Of a stretch of DNA of 50,059 nt, positions 9,058 to 17,092 are shown piece after piece. This DNA comes from Methylobacterium aquaticum (GTDB lineage: Bacteria; Pseudomonadota; Alphaproteobacteria; Rhizobiales; Beijerinckiaceae). The notes under the pieces are model-generated. The model was not told the origin of the DNA. It searched no databases and saw only the letters and a list, made by a program, of their open reading frames with translations. Every line of letters starts with the position of its first letter. Positions within the stretch are counted from its first letter, which is position 1. The position numbers were made by a program, and so were the translations under genes. Where the stretch lies: contig NZ_LABX01000029.1 of assembly GCF_001043915.1 (NCBI RefSeq), forward strand, positions 1 to 50,059, written 5' to 3'.

Positions 9058-9894
9058 ATGTCGCAGGTCACGACCCTCGAACGCCCGACCCAGGAGGCCA
9101 TTCAGGCCCCGCTCCTCTCCCTGCGCAACGTCGAGGTGGTCTACGACGACGTGATCCTGGTCCTGCGCGGCCTGAGCCTCGACGTGCCGGCCGGCTCGAT
9201 CACGGCGTTGCTCGGCGCCAATGGCGCCGGCAAGTCGACGACGCTCAAGGCCATCTCAGGTCTGCTGCGCTCGGAGGACGGCGAGGTCACCCGCGGTGAG
9301 ATCGTGTTCGACGGCGCCCGCATCGACGGCATCGAGCCGGACAAAATCGTGCGCCGCGGCATCTTCCAGGTGATGGAGGGCCGGCGCATCGTCGCCGACA
9401 TGACGCCGATGGAGAACCTGCGCCTCGGCGCCTTCTCGCGCCGCGACCGTGAGATCGGCCAGGATCTCGAACGGGTGCTGACCTACTTCCCGCGCCTGAA
9501 GGAGCGCACCGGCGCTGCCGGCTATCTTTCGGGGGGCGAGCAGCAGATGCTGGCGATCGGCCGCGCCCTGATGGCCCGACCCCGCCTGATCCTGATGGAC
9601 GAACCCTCGATGGGCCTCTCGCCCCTCCTGGTGAAGGAGGTTTTTTCGATCATCCGCCAGATCAACCAGGATCTCGGCGTCACCATCCTGCTCGTCGAGC
9701 AGAATGCCCGCGCCGCCCTGTCGGTGGCGGATCGCGGCTACATCATGGAGCAGGGCAAGGTGGTGCTCGACGGCACCGTCGAGGAGCTGCGCACCAACGA
9801 GGACGTGAAGGAATTCTACCTCGGCGGCGCCGGCGACCAGCGCAAGAGCTTTCGCAATCTGAAAAGCTTCAAGCGGCGCAAGCGGTGGATCTGA
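9058..9894 (+). CDS. livF: HAAT-type ABC transporter ATPase (LivF-like)
   Basis: Second ATP-binding subunit of the importer. It has 278 residues; about 20 extra residues precede the usual LivF start, and there is a basic C-terminal extension (KSFRNLKSFKRRKRW). Walker A is GANGAGKST (53-61), the signature LSGGEQQMLAIGRAL, Walker B LILMDEPS, and the switch His is replaced as usual in LivF by VEQN. The ATG at 9058 is 28 bases after the repeat element, with GGAG about 9 bases upstream. The separation of livF from livG by the whole operon is unusual compared with the common adjacent livG-livF order. A dispersed repeat starts at the stop codon. Confidence 0.93.
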   Translation: MSQVTTLERPTQEAIQAPLLSLRNVEVVYDDVILVLRGLSLDVPAGSITALLGANGAGKSTTLKAISGLLRSEDGEVTRGEIVFDGARIDGIEPDKIVRRGIFQVMEGRRIVADMTPMENLRLGAFSRRDREIGQDLERVLTYFPRLKERTGAAGYLSGGEQQMLAIGRALMARPRLILMDEPSMGLSPLLVKEVFSIIRQINQDLGVTILLVEQNARAALSVADRGYIMEQGKVVLDGTVEELRTNEDVKEFYLGGAGDQRKSFRNLKSFKRRKRWI

Positions 9895-9991
9895 TACCAA
9901 CGGTCGAAAGAAAACGATCTTTGGTATCAGTCTTGAAAATCTGAGATGGTTCATCGGCCCGATGCGTCGGCATCTTGGGCCGATGGTATGA
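9894..9991 (+). repeat. Dispersed extragenic repeat, family R, copy 1
   Basis: About 98 bp running from ATACCAACGGTCGAAAG at the livF stop to GGGCCGATGGTATGA. The ends form an inverted repeat (ATACCA/TGGTAT) and there is an internal palindrome around ATCGGCCCGATG. Copies 2 (minus orientation), 3 and 4 are at 19817, 33728 and 49797. Confidence 0.88.
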
Positions 9992-10020
9992 TCGCGCGTT
10001 TGCCGGGGCGCTGCTGACAC

Positions 10021-10070
10021 CCTCCTGGTCATTCCGGGCTCCGCTGCGCGGCCCCGGACCGACCAGGAGG
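10021..10070. repeat. Inverted repeat, possible hairpin after the liv operon
   Basis: A perfect 10-bp inverted repeat (CCTCCTGGTC at 10021-10030, GACCAGGAGG at 10061-10070) with a GC-rich 30-bp spacer. It lies between repeat copy R1 and the AraC-type gene. It could help end liv transcription, but it has no T-run; its reading frame is open, which makes the upstream start of the next gene look falsely possible. Confidence 0.6.
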
Positions 10071-10160
10071 CGGTCAACTCCGTCGAGAGAAGCCCGGAAC
10101 GATCCCGCCACAGCAAGACCGGTCAGGACGCCCCGCGCTCCCCTGCGTCATCATGACGGC

Positions 10161-11033
10161 ATGGATCGACCACCCGCCCCCGACCGCATCGCCGACATCC
10201 TCGCCTGGATCGAGACGCGCCTCGACGAGCCCCTGACGCTCACCCGCCTCGCCGACCGCGCCGGCTTGTCGCCCCATCATTTCTCACGCCTGTTCACCGC
10301 CCGGATGGGGCAGGGGCCGATGGCGCATGTCCGCAGGCGCCGGCTCGTGCTGGCAGCGCGTCGCCTCGTCGCCGAGCCCGAGCTGCGGCTCGTCGATCTC
10401 GCCCTCGAATCCGGCTTCGACTCCCAGGAAGCCTTCACCCGCGCGTTCGGGCGCCGCTTCGGCGTCACCCCCGGCCGCTTCCGCCGCGGCCTCTCGCCCC
10501 TGCCACCCGAAGGAGATCCTCCGATGCCGGCCCCTGCCGAAACCTCCCGCGCCGTTGCACGCCTGCCCGATCTCGTGACCCTCGACGCCTTCACGGTCGC
10601 CGGCCCGGCGCGACGCGTCGACGAGGCGACCGCGTCCACCATCCCGGACCTCTGGTCGACCCTGATCCGGGCCCTCCCGTTCGACGCCCAGGTCCCGAGC
10701 TGGGCCACCTACGGCGTCGTCTGGAGCGCCGACACGGAGGAGGGCAGCTTCGACTACATGGCCGGCGTGGGCGTGCGGCCGGAGGGGAGCCTGCCCGCCG
10801 GTTTCGTGAGGAAGACGATCCCGGCGGCGACCTACGCGGTCTTCCGCGTCACCCTGGACGGAACGGCCCTGCACCCGCAGATGAAAGCCGCCATGGCGAC
10901 GATCTGGGGAAACCTCGTGCCCGCCTCGGGGCTGAATGTCGCCGACGGTCCGGACTTCGAACTCTATGACGGCCGCTTCGCCCCCGACCGGCCGGGCACC
11001 GTCGTCGACGTTCACGTCCCCGTCGCGGTGTGA
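10161..11033 (+). CDS. AraC-family regulator with C-terminal GyrI-like effector domain
   Basis: Transcription factor of about 290 residues. Start chosen at ATG 10161 (MDRPPAPDRIADILAW), because the open frame upstream is repeat sequence. Two helix-turn-helix motifs of the AraC type occupy residues about 10-110 (LTLTRLADRAGLSPHHFSRL and LVDLALESGFDSQEAFTRAF, then FGVTPGRFR). After a linker, residues about 130-290 match the GyrI-like small-molecule-binding domain (YDGRFAPDRPGTVVDVHVPV at its end). This N-terminal DNA-binding plus C-terminal GyrI order is that of Rob-type or multidrug-responsive regulators. Target genes cannot be told from context; the next gene is a hydrolase in the same direction, 233 bp downstream. 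Confidence 0.9.
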   Translation: MDRPPAPDRIADILAWIETRLDEPLTLTRLADRAGLSPHHFSRLFTARMGQGPMAHVRRRRLVLAARRLVAEPELRLVDLALESGFDSQEAFTRAFGRRFGVTPGRFRRGLSPLPPEGDPPMPAPAETSRAVARLPDLVTLDAFTVAGPARRVDEATASTIPDLWSTLIRALPFDAQVPSWATYGVVWSADTEEGSFDYMAGVGVRPEGSLPAGFVRKTIPAATYAVFRVTLDGTALHPQMKAAMATIWGNLVPASGLNVADGPDFELYDGRFAPDRPGTVVDVHVPVAV

Positions 11034-11163
11034 GGCGCCTCACGGCGTTGCCGGTGCGGCGGCTGGAGCTTCCCGGTCTCAGGAGGTGAGCCGCCGCCGC
11101 GCGCACCCGTTCTGCGATCGTATCCGGGCGGGCGCGATCATCCGGAGCCAGGATCGCCATATC

Positions 11164-11180
11164 GGAAACGATCGTTTTCC
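11164..11180. promoter_or_regulatory. Palindromic operator candidate upstream of the isochorismatase gene
   Basis: GGAAACGATCGTTTTCC contains the perfect 12-bp palindrome AAACGATCGTTT (11166-11177), with part of the arm repeated just downstream (ATCGTTTC). It sits about 90 bp before the start codon in an AT-richer patch, as an operator would. The binding protein is unknown. Confidence 0.45.
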
Positions 11181-11266
11181 ATCGTTTCTATTTTCGGATG
11201 GAAATGCTCCAGACATACTTCCTCCATCGACACCGCGCCGCCCCGGCTGCCTCGATGGAGACGACG

Positions 11267-11914
11267 ATGACCAAGCCGTATAACCGCCTCGACCTCGACC
11301 AAGCCGTCGTTCTGCTGGTCGACCATCAAGCCGGCCTGATGTCCCTGGTGCGGGATTTCGATCCGGATCGCTTCAAGAACAACGTGCTGGCCGTCGCCGA
11401 TCTTGCGGCCTACTTCAAGCTCCCGACCATCCTGACCACCAGCTTCGAGGACGGCCCGAACGGCCCGATCATGCCGGAGCTGAAGGCCAAGTTCCCGGAC
11501 GCGCCGTTCATCGCCCGGCCCGGTCAGATCAATGCCTGGGACAACCCTGATTTCGTTGCTGCCGTGAAGGCCACAGGGCGCAAGCAGCTCGTCATCGCGG
11601 GCGTCGTCACCGAGGTCTGCGTCGCCTTCGTGGCCCTGTCGGCCATCGCAGAGGGCTACGAGGTGTTCGCCGTCACGGACGCGTCCGGCACCTTCAACCC
11701 GGTGGTGCGCGAGGGCGCCTGGAACCGGATGTCGGCGGCCGGCGTGCAACTGGTGAACTGGTTTGCGGTCGCCTGCGAGCTGCACCGCGACTGGCGCCGG
11801 GACGTCGAGGGCCTGGCGACGTTGCTCGGCGACCACATTCCCGATTACCGCAACCTCATGACCAGCTACGCCGCGCAGCGCGGCACGATCCCGCACGCCG
11901 CCCCCGCCGCCTGA
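11267..11914 (+). CDS. Isochorismatase-fold cysteine hydrolase, YcaC-like
   Basis: Cytoplasmic hydrolase of the isochorismatase-like superfamily, 215 residues, close in layout to YcaC (a hydrolase of unknown substrate). The catalytic triad is visible: Asp19 in VVLLVDHQAG, a Lys in ATGRKQLVIAG (about 106) and nucleophile Cys118 in VVTEVCVAF. The ATG at 11267 follows GGAG by 6 bases; ATG 11255 is a possible alternative. It stands alone, preceded by a palindrome at 11164, and is convergent with the GH13 gene. In other proteobacteria such genes are often induced by electrophile or oxidative stress; that link is not shown here. Confidence 0.9.
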   Translation: MTKPYNRLDLDQAVVLLVDHQAGLMSLVRDFDPDRFKNNVLAVADLAAYFKLPTILTTSFEDGPNGPIMPELKAKFPDAPFIARPGQINAWDNPDFVAAVKATGRKQLVIAGVVTEVCVAFVALSAIAEGYEVFAVTDASGTFNPVVREGAWNRMSAAGVQLVNWFAVACELHRDWRRDVEGLATLLGDHIPDYRNLMTSYAAQRGTIPHAAPAA

Positions 11915-11925
11915 CGGCATCCTCC

Positions 11926-12017
11926 CCTCGCACCGGCTCGGCCGGCGGCGTGCGAGGTCCGTCCCCGGATCTCCTCGGCCTCGGATGCAAGGCCGGCAGG
12001 GCGCGTCCAGCGCCCTG
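11926..12017. terminator. Two hairpins between convergent genes, possible bidirectional terminator
   Basis: CCTCGCAC (11926-11933) pairs with GTGCGAGG (11950-11957), and CAGGGCGC (11997-12004) pairs perfectly with GCGCCCTG (12010-12017) across a 5-nt loop. The region separates the converging hydrolase and GH13 genes. No T-run is present, so termination is inferred only from structure and position. Confidence 0.4.
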
Positions 12018-12057
12018 CACGAGGGGGCGTGACGCTCCGGAGCGACAAACCGGCGCC

Positions 12058-13722
12058 TCAGATCTCGCTCCGCCGCAACAGGTAATCCAGCCCGCCGACC
12101 CGGAACCAGCGGTAGCCGTACCCCTCCAGGAGCACGCAGTGGCGGCCATCGTCGTCGGCGAGGCTGCGCTGGCCGGTGAGGAGATCGATCAGATGGCGGC
12201 CGTCGCCGTCGAGGCCGGTGGCGAAGCTGATCTCCTTCGGCTCGGCGGCGAGGTTGTGCAGGCACAGCACCGCGTTGTTGCGCCAGTCGTAGCGCAGGGC
12301 GAGGATGGCCGGGTCGCCGATATCGAGGGCGGTGACGTCGCCCCAGCCGATCTCCGGCACCTCCTTGCGCATGCGGATGACCCGCTCCATCCAGTTCAGG
12401 AGCGAGTCCGGCGCGCAGCGTTGCGTCGCTGCGTTGACGTGGGAATAGGCATAGGGCCCCTCGTGGATCGGCGGCGACTCGGGCGTGTTGCTCAGCGTGA
12501 ACCCGCCCTGCGGCTCGTGCGACCATTGCATCGGCGTGCGGGCGCAGTCGCGCTCTGGCAGCGACAGGTCGTCGCCCATGCCGATTTCGTCGCCGTAGCG
12601 CAGGACCGGCGTGCCCGGCAGGGTGAACATCAGGCTGTAGGCGAGTTCGATCCGGCGCCGGTCGCCGCCGAGCATCGGCGCGAGGCGCCGGCGGATGCCG
12701 CGGCCGTAGAGCTGCATGTCCGGCTCGGGTCCGAACGCCTGGAAGACGGTCTGGCGCTGCTTCTCGGTCAGGCGGCCGAGATCCAGCTCGTCGTGGTTGC
12801 GCAGGAAGATCGCCCACTGGGCGGAGGGCGGCCGGTTCCAGGTCTTGTGCAGCGCCTTCACCAGCGGCCGCGAATCGGCCGAGGCGAGCCCGTAGAACAG
12901 CGCCTGGTTGACCTGGAAGTTGAACATCATGTGCATGCGGTCGGCATCGTCGCCGAAATAGTCGAGGTCCTGGCGCGGCAGGATGTTGGCCTCGGCCAGG
13001 ATGATCGCGTCGCCCTGGCGCCATTGCAGGAACTCGCGGAACAGCCGCAGAAGCTCGAACTGCTCGCGCGGTTCCCCGGAGACCTCCGGTCCCTTCTCGG
13101 CGATCACGAACGGCACCGCATCCATCCGGAAGCCCGACACACCGAGCTGGATCCAGAACCCCATGATCTTCAGGATCTCGGCCTGGACATGCGGGTTGGC
13201 GGTGTTGAGGTCGGGCTGGAAGTCGTAGAAGCGGTGGAAGTACCAGGCCTTGGCTTCCTTGTCGTAGCTCCAGGTGCTCTTCTGCACCCCCGGGAACACC
13301 ATGCCCTCGTCGGCATACGCCGGCTTGGTCTTCGACCAGACGTACCAGTCGCGGGTGCGGGCGTTGGGGTCCCGGCGGGCGGCCTGGAACCACGGATGCT
13401 GGTCCGAGGTGTGGTTGACCACGAGGTCGATCAGCACCCGCATGCCGCGTTGCTTGGCGGCGTGCGTGAAGGCGACGAAGTCGCCGAGCGTGCCGTAGCG
13501 CGGATCGACGCCATAATGATCGGCGACGTCGTAGCCGTGGTCGCGCCCCGGCGAGGGCTGGAATGGGTGCAGCCAGAGCGCCGTCACCCCGAGGCCGAGC
13601 AGATAATCGAGGCGCCGCTCCAGCCCCTCGAAATCGCCGATGCCGTCGCCGTTGGCATCCATGAAGGAGCCGACCGAGAGGCAGTAGATCACGGCGTTCT
13701 TGTACCAGAGGTCCTCGATCAC
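12058..13722 (-). CDS. GH13 alpha-glucan enzyme, trehalose-synthase-like
   Basis: Glycoside hydrolase family 13 enzyme of 554 residues, most like the catalytic part of trehalose synthase (TreS, interconverts maltose and trehalose). GTG 13722 was chosen: AGGAGA lies about 7 bases upstream and the product starts VIEDLWYKNAVIYCLSVGSF, the usual TreS/amylase beginning. Barrel motifs are DLVVNHTS (99-106), nucleophile Asp201 in GFRMDAVPF, acid/base Glu244 in ILAEAN and Asp311 in NHDE. It lacks the maltokinase domain fused to TreS in some bacteria, and no treY/treZ/glgE genes are near. A role in compatible-solute or glycogen metabolism is likely; exact specificity is uncertain. It is divergent from the urea importer. 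Confidence 0.88.
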   Translation of the reverse strand: MIEDLWYKNAVIYCLSVGSFMDANGDGIGDFEGLERRLDYLLGLGVTALWLHPFQPSPGRDHGYDVADHYGVDPRYGTLGDFVAFTHAAKQRGMRVLIDLVVNHTSDQHPWFQAARRDPNARTRDWYVWSKTKPAYADEGMVFPGVQKSTWSYDKEAKAWYFHRFYDFQPDLNTANPHVQAEILKIMGFWIQLGVSGFRMDAVPFVIAEKGPEVSGEPREQFELLRLFREFLQWRQGDAIILAEANILPRQDLDYFGDDADRMHMMFNFQVNQALFYGLASADSRPLVKALHKTWNRPPSAQWAIFLRNHDELDLGRLTEKQRQTVFQAFGPEPDMQLYGRGIRRRLAPMLGGDRRRIELAYSLMFTLPGTPVLRYGDEIGMGDDLSLPERDCARTPMQWSHEPQGGFTLSNTPESPPIHEGPYAYSHVNAATQRCAPDSLLNWMERVIRMRKEVPEIGWGDVTALDIGDPAILALRYDWRNNAVLCLHNLAAEPKEISFATGLDGDGRHLIDLLTGQRSLADDDGRHCVLLEGYGYRWFRVGGLDYLLRRSEI

Positions 13723-13808
13723 CCCGGTTCTCCTCGCGCCTCGTCGGTTGTGGCTGCACCGGACAACTAGGGCAGGTGCGTCCCGCGCGTAGGTGTGGCG
13801 TGAAATTG

Positions 13809-13822
13809 GGCAAAATGGTGCC
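13809..13822. promoter_or_regulatory. Possible NtrC-like site upstream of urtA
   Basis: GGCAAAATGGTGCC is an imperfect inverted repeat containing a TGGTGC half-site like the NtrC consensus, about 105 bp before the sigma-54 promoter, a typical enhancer distance. The left half matches poorly, so this is tentative. Confidence 0.35.
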
Positions 13823-13926
13823 AGGGCGGGCAGATGAGGTGGCGAGACGCCGGGCGGGCGGCTCCGAAATCCGGCGCATGCCCACAATTTGAGCCCGGGC
13901 ACGCGGGAACCTTTGCGGACAATCCT

Positions 13927-13941
13927 TGGCACGAGCTTTGC
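13927..13941 (+). promoter_or_regulatory. Sigma-54 (RpoN) promoter of urtABCDE
   Basis: TGGCACGAGCTTTGC matches the -24/-12 consensus TGGCACG-N4-TTGC exactly, with GG at 13928-13929 and GC at 13940-13941. Transcription would start near 13953, about 30 bp before the urtA ATG. This implies nitrogen control through NtrC. Confidence 0.85.
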
Positions 13942-13982
13942 GGATCGCTGTCCGGCCGCATCGGCCAAGGGAGACGATAACG

Positions 13983-15269
13983 ATGACGTGGAAGGGTTGG
14001 CTCTCGCGCGCTGCGGTCGCGGGCGGGTTGGCGCTCGGCACGCTGGCGAGCACGGTCGCCTCGGCGCAGGAGACCATCAAGGTCGGCATCCTGCATTCGC
14101 TCTCGGGCACGATGGCGATCTCCGAGACGACGCTCAAAGACGTCATGCTGATGCTCATCGAGGAGCAGAACAAGAAGGGCGGCGTTCTCGGCAAGAAGCT
14201 CGAAGCCGTCGTGGTCGATCCGGCCTCGAACTGGCCGCTCTTCGCCGAGAAGGCGCGTGAGCTGATCGCCAAGGACAAGGTCTCGGCGGTGTTCGGCTGC
14301 TGGACCAGCGTGTCTCGCAAGTCCGTGCTGCCGGTCTTCAAGGAGCTGAACTCGATCCTGTTCTACCCCGTCCAGTACGAGGGCGAGGAGAGCGAGCGCA
14401 ATGTGTTCTACACCGGCGCCGCCCCGAACCAGCAGGCGATCCCGGCCGTCGACTACCTGATGAAGGAGGAGAAGGTCGAGCGCTGGGTGCTGGAGGGCAC
14501 GGACTACGTCTATCCCCGCACCACCAACAAGATCCTCGAAGCCTACCTGAAGGCCAAGGGCGTGAAGCCCGAGGACATCTCGATCAACTACACCCCGTTC
14601 GGTCAGTCCGACTGGCAGACCCGCGTCGCCGCGATCAAGAGCTTCGGCTCGGCCGGCAAGAAGACCGCGGTCGTCTCGACCATCAACGGCGATGCCAACG
14701 TGCCGTTCTACAAGGAGCTGGCGAACCAGGGCATCAAGGCGACCGACATCCCGGTCGTCGCCTTCTCGGTCGGCGAGGAGGAACTGGCCGGCATCGACAC
14801 CAAGCCGCTGCTCGGCCACCTGGCCGCGTGGAACTACTTCATGTCGATCGACACGCCGGCCAACAAGGCGTTCATCGAGAAGTGGCACGCCTACACCAAG
14901 AACCCGAAGCGCGTCACCAACGACCCGATGGAGGCCCACTATATCGGCTTCAACATGTGGGTGAAGGCGGTCGAGAAGGCCGGCACCACCGATCCCGACA
15001 AGGTGATCGCGACGCTGCCGGGCATCAAGCAGGACAACCTGACCGGCGGCACCTCGGAGATGCTGGCCAACCACCACATCACGAAGCCGGTCTTCATCGG
15101 CGAGATCAAGGATAACGGCCAGTTCGACGTGGTGTGGAAGACCGACGGCCTGATCCCCGGCGAGGCGTGGTCGAAGCAGCTCGACGGCTCGAAGGATCTC
15201 GAGGCCGACTGGGTCAAGCTGAACTGCGGCAACTACAACACAAAGACGAAGAAGTGCGGCGGCGCGTGA
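13983..15269 (+). CDS. urtA: Urea ABC transporter, substrate-binding protein
   Basis: Periplasmic urea-binding protein feeding the UrtBCDE importer. 428 residues including a Sec signal peptide (MTWKGWLSRAAVAGGLALGT, cleavage after VASA). ATG 13983 is preceded by AGGGAGACG; the frame is open for 19 more codons upstream but those cover the sigma-54 promoter. Family hallmarks are VGILHSLSGTMAISE after the signal, GCWTSVSRKSVLPVFKELN, FYPVQYEGEE and NYTPFGQSDWQ, all typical of UrtA rather than generic LivK. Urea import under nitrogen limitation fits the RpoN promoter. No urease genes lie in the window, so the catabolic step is elsewhere. A 231-bp gap holding a structured repeat block separates it from urtB. 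Confidence 0.96.
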   Translation: MTWKGWLSRAAVAGGLALGTLASTVASAQETIKVGILHSLSGTMAISETTLKDVMLMLIEEQNKKGGVLGKKLEAVVVDPASNWPLFAEKARELIAKDKVSAVFGCWTSVSRKSVLPVFKELNSILFYPVQYEGEESERNVFYTGAAPNQQAIPAVDYLMKEEKVERWVLEGTDYVYPRTTNKILEAYLKAKGVKPEDISINYTPFGQSDWQTRVAAIKSFGSAGKKTAVVSTINGDANVPFYKELANQGIKATDIPVVAFSVGEEELAGIDTKPLLGHLAAWNYFMSIDTPANKAFIEKWHAYTKNPKRVTNDPMEAHYIGFNMWVKAVEKAGTTDPDKVIATLPGIKQDNLTGGTSEMLANHHITKPVFIGEIKDNGQFDVVWKTDGLIPGEAWSKQLDGSKDLEADWVKLNCGNYNTKTKKCGGA

Positions 15270-15286
15270 GCGCATAGCACAATCTC

Positions 15287-15485
15287 CCCTCTCCGGTGTG
15301 CGAAAGGGGATGGGGAATCGACGATCCCGCGTGAGGGTGACCACGCTTCCGCACAAGGCATGAACCTGTGTGCTGGCAGCACAACGCTCGCCGCTTGGGC
15401 TCAGGACCGTCCCACCCTCACCCATAACCCCTCTCCCGCACGGGAGAGGGGAGTCTTGGCACCCTGCCCCTTGGCACCCTGCCCC
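15287..15485. repeat. Structured extragenic repeat block between urtA and urtB
   Basis: Holds a perfect 11-bp inverted repeat with a 2-nt spacer (CCCCTCTCCCG at 15428-15438, CGGGAGAGGGG at 15441-15451), the same arm sequence as in the block at 8917-9000, plus the shared 12-mer ACCACGCTTCCG (15340-15351). A 15-bp tandem duplication (TTGGCACCCTGCCCC, 15456-15470 and 15471-15485) follows and ends 15 bp before urtB. Confidence 0.88.
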
Positions 15486-15500
15486 TCGGACACCCACTGT

Positions 15501-17090
15501 ATGCGCCGCTGCCTCGTCCTTCTCCTCGTCGCCTGGTGCACCGCCTGGGTCCTGCCTGCTGCCGCGCAGACAGGCGCTGACACCGCCTATGCGCGGCTCG
15601 CCAGTGACAGCTATTCCGACATCGAGGCCGGCATCGCGGCTTTGGTCGTGAGCGGCGATCCGAAGGCCGGGCCTGTCTTGCGGGCGCTGACCGACAACCG
15701 CCTGCTTTACCGCCCGGACGACAAGGCGCTCGCCATCAAGGACGGCGCCACGGTCACCGACGCCCGCACCGGTGCCGCCGTGAACCCGGAGGGCCTGAAG
15801 CCCGTGCGGGTCAACAATCGGGTGCGGCGCGCGATCGATGCGGCCCTCGGCACCCTGAACCTGCTTGCCCCCGACGCCGCCACGCGCCGCAACGCCGCCG
15901 ATGCGGTGTTCAAGGCCCGCGATGCCGCCGCGCTTCCGGCGCTCGACGCCGCGCTCGCCCGCGAGACCGACGCGGTCGTGAAGCGAACCATGCAGGAAGC
16001 CCGTGCCGCGGCGCTCCTCGCCAGGCCGGGCGCCCCCGAGATCGAGCGGCTCTCGGCCATCGACACGATCCAGGCCCGCGGCGATTCGGAGGCGCTCGCC
16101 ATCCTGCGCGGCCTGTCGGCCGATCCCGCCCAGAGCGTGCGCGACGCCGCCGCCCGCGGCGTCTCGGGCATCGAGACCCGCCAGGCCCTGATGGCGAACG
16201 TCCAGAACGCCTGGTACGGCGTGTCCCTCGGCTCGGTCCTGCTGCTCGCGGCCATCGGCCTTGCCATCACCTTCGGGGTGATGGGCATCATCAACATGGC
16301 CCATGGCGAGATGGTGATGCTCGGCGCCTACACCACCTACCTGGTGCAGGAACTGATCCGCCAGAAGGCCCCCTTCCTGTTCGACTGGTCGCTGCCGATC
16401 GCGATCCCGCTCGCCTTCCTGGCTGCCGGCGCCGTCGGCATCCTGATCGAGCGGACCGTCATCCGCCACCTCTACGGTCGCCCGCTGGAAACGCTGCTCG
16501 CCACCTGGGGCATCAGCCTGATCCTCCAGCAGGCGGTGCGCTCGGCCTTCGGCCCGACCAACCGCGAGGTCGGTGCGCCCTCCTACATGTCGGGCGCCTT
16601 CGAGGTGTTCGGCCTCTCGATCACCTGGGGCCGGCTCTGGATCGTGGTCTTCGCGATGGCCGTCTTCGTCGCCCTCAACCTGATCCTGAAGGCGACCTCG
16701 TTCGGCCTGAAGACCCGCGCCGTCACCCAGAACCGCCGCATGGCCGCCGCCATGGGCATCCGCACGCCCTGGATCGACGCCTTCACCTTCGGCCTCGGCT
16801 CGGGCATCGCCGGCGTCGCCGGGGTGGCCCTGTCGCAGATCGACAACGTCTCGCCGAACTTGGGCCAGGGCTACATCATCGACTCGTTCCTGGTCGTGGT
16901 CTTCGGCGGCGTCGGCAACCTGTGGGGCACGCTGGTGGCGGCCCTGACCCTCGGCGTCGCCAACAAGTTCCTCGAGCCCTATGCGGGCGCGGTGCTCGGA
17001 AAGATCCTGCTCCTCGTGTTCATCATCCTGTTCATCCAGAAGCGGCCGCGCGGCCTGTTCGCGCTCAAGGGCCGGGCGGTGGAGGCGTGA
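15501..17090 (+). CDS. urtB: Urea ABC transporter permease UrtB
   Basis: Inner-membrane permease of the urea importer, 529 residues, the long form typical of UrtB. A signal-like first segment (residues 1-23, MRRCLVLLLVAWCTAWVLPA) leads into an extracytoplasmic helical-repeat domain of about 200 residues, before the LivH-type permease domain from about residue 233 (NAWYGVSLGSVLLLAAIGLA, then NMAHGEMVMLGAY). ATG 15501 was chosen because it begins the signal peptide; upstream codons in frame lie in repeat DNA. No convincing Shine-Dalgarno precedes it (CTCGGACACCCACTGT), which may lower its translation relative to urtA. It ends 2 bp before the urtC ATG. Confidence 0.94.
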   Translation: MRRCLVLLLVAWCTAWVLPAAAQTGADTAYARLASDSYSDIEAGIAALVVSGDPKAGPVLRALTDNRLLYRPDDKALAIKDGATVTDARTGAAVNPEGLKPVRVNNRVRRAIDAALGTLNLLAPDAATRRNAADAVFKARDAAALPALDAALARETDAVVKRTMQEARAAALLARPGAPEIERLSAIDTIQARGDSEALAILRGLSADPAQSVRDAAARGVSGIETRQALMANVQNAWYGVSLGSVLLLAAIGLAITFGVMGIINMAHGEMVMLGAYTTYLVQELIRQKAPFLFDWSLPIAIPLAFLAAGAVGILIERTVIRHLYGRPLETLLATWGISLILQQAVRSAFGPTNREVGAPSYMSGAFEVFGLSITWGRLWIVVFAMAVFVALNLILKATSFGLKTRAVTQNRRMAAAMGIRTPWIDAFTFGLGSGIAGVAGVALSQIDNVSPNLGQGYIIDSFLVVVFGGVGNLWGTLVAALTLGVANKFLEPYAGAVLGKILLLVFIILFIQKRPRGLFALKGRAVEA

Positions 17091-17092
17091 CC

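Noticed and set aside
13767..16469. Large minus-strand frame opposite urtA and urtB
   Set aside because: Covers the sigma-54 promoter, urtA and the repeat block in antisense, with Arg/Asp/Leu-rich composition. No protein features.
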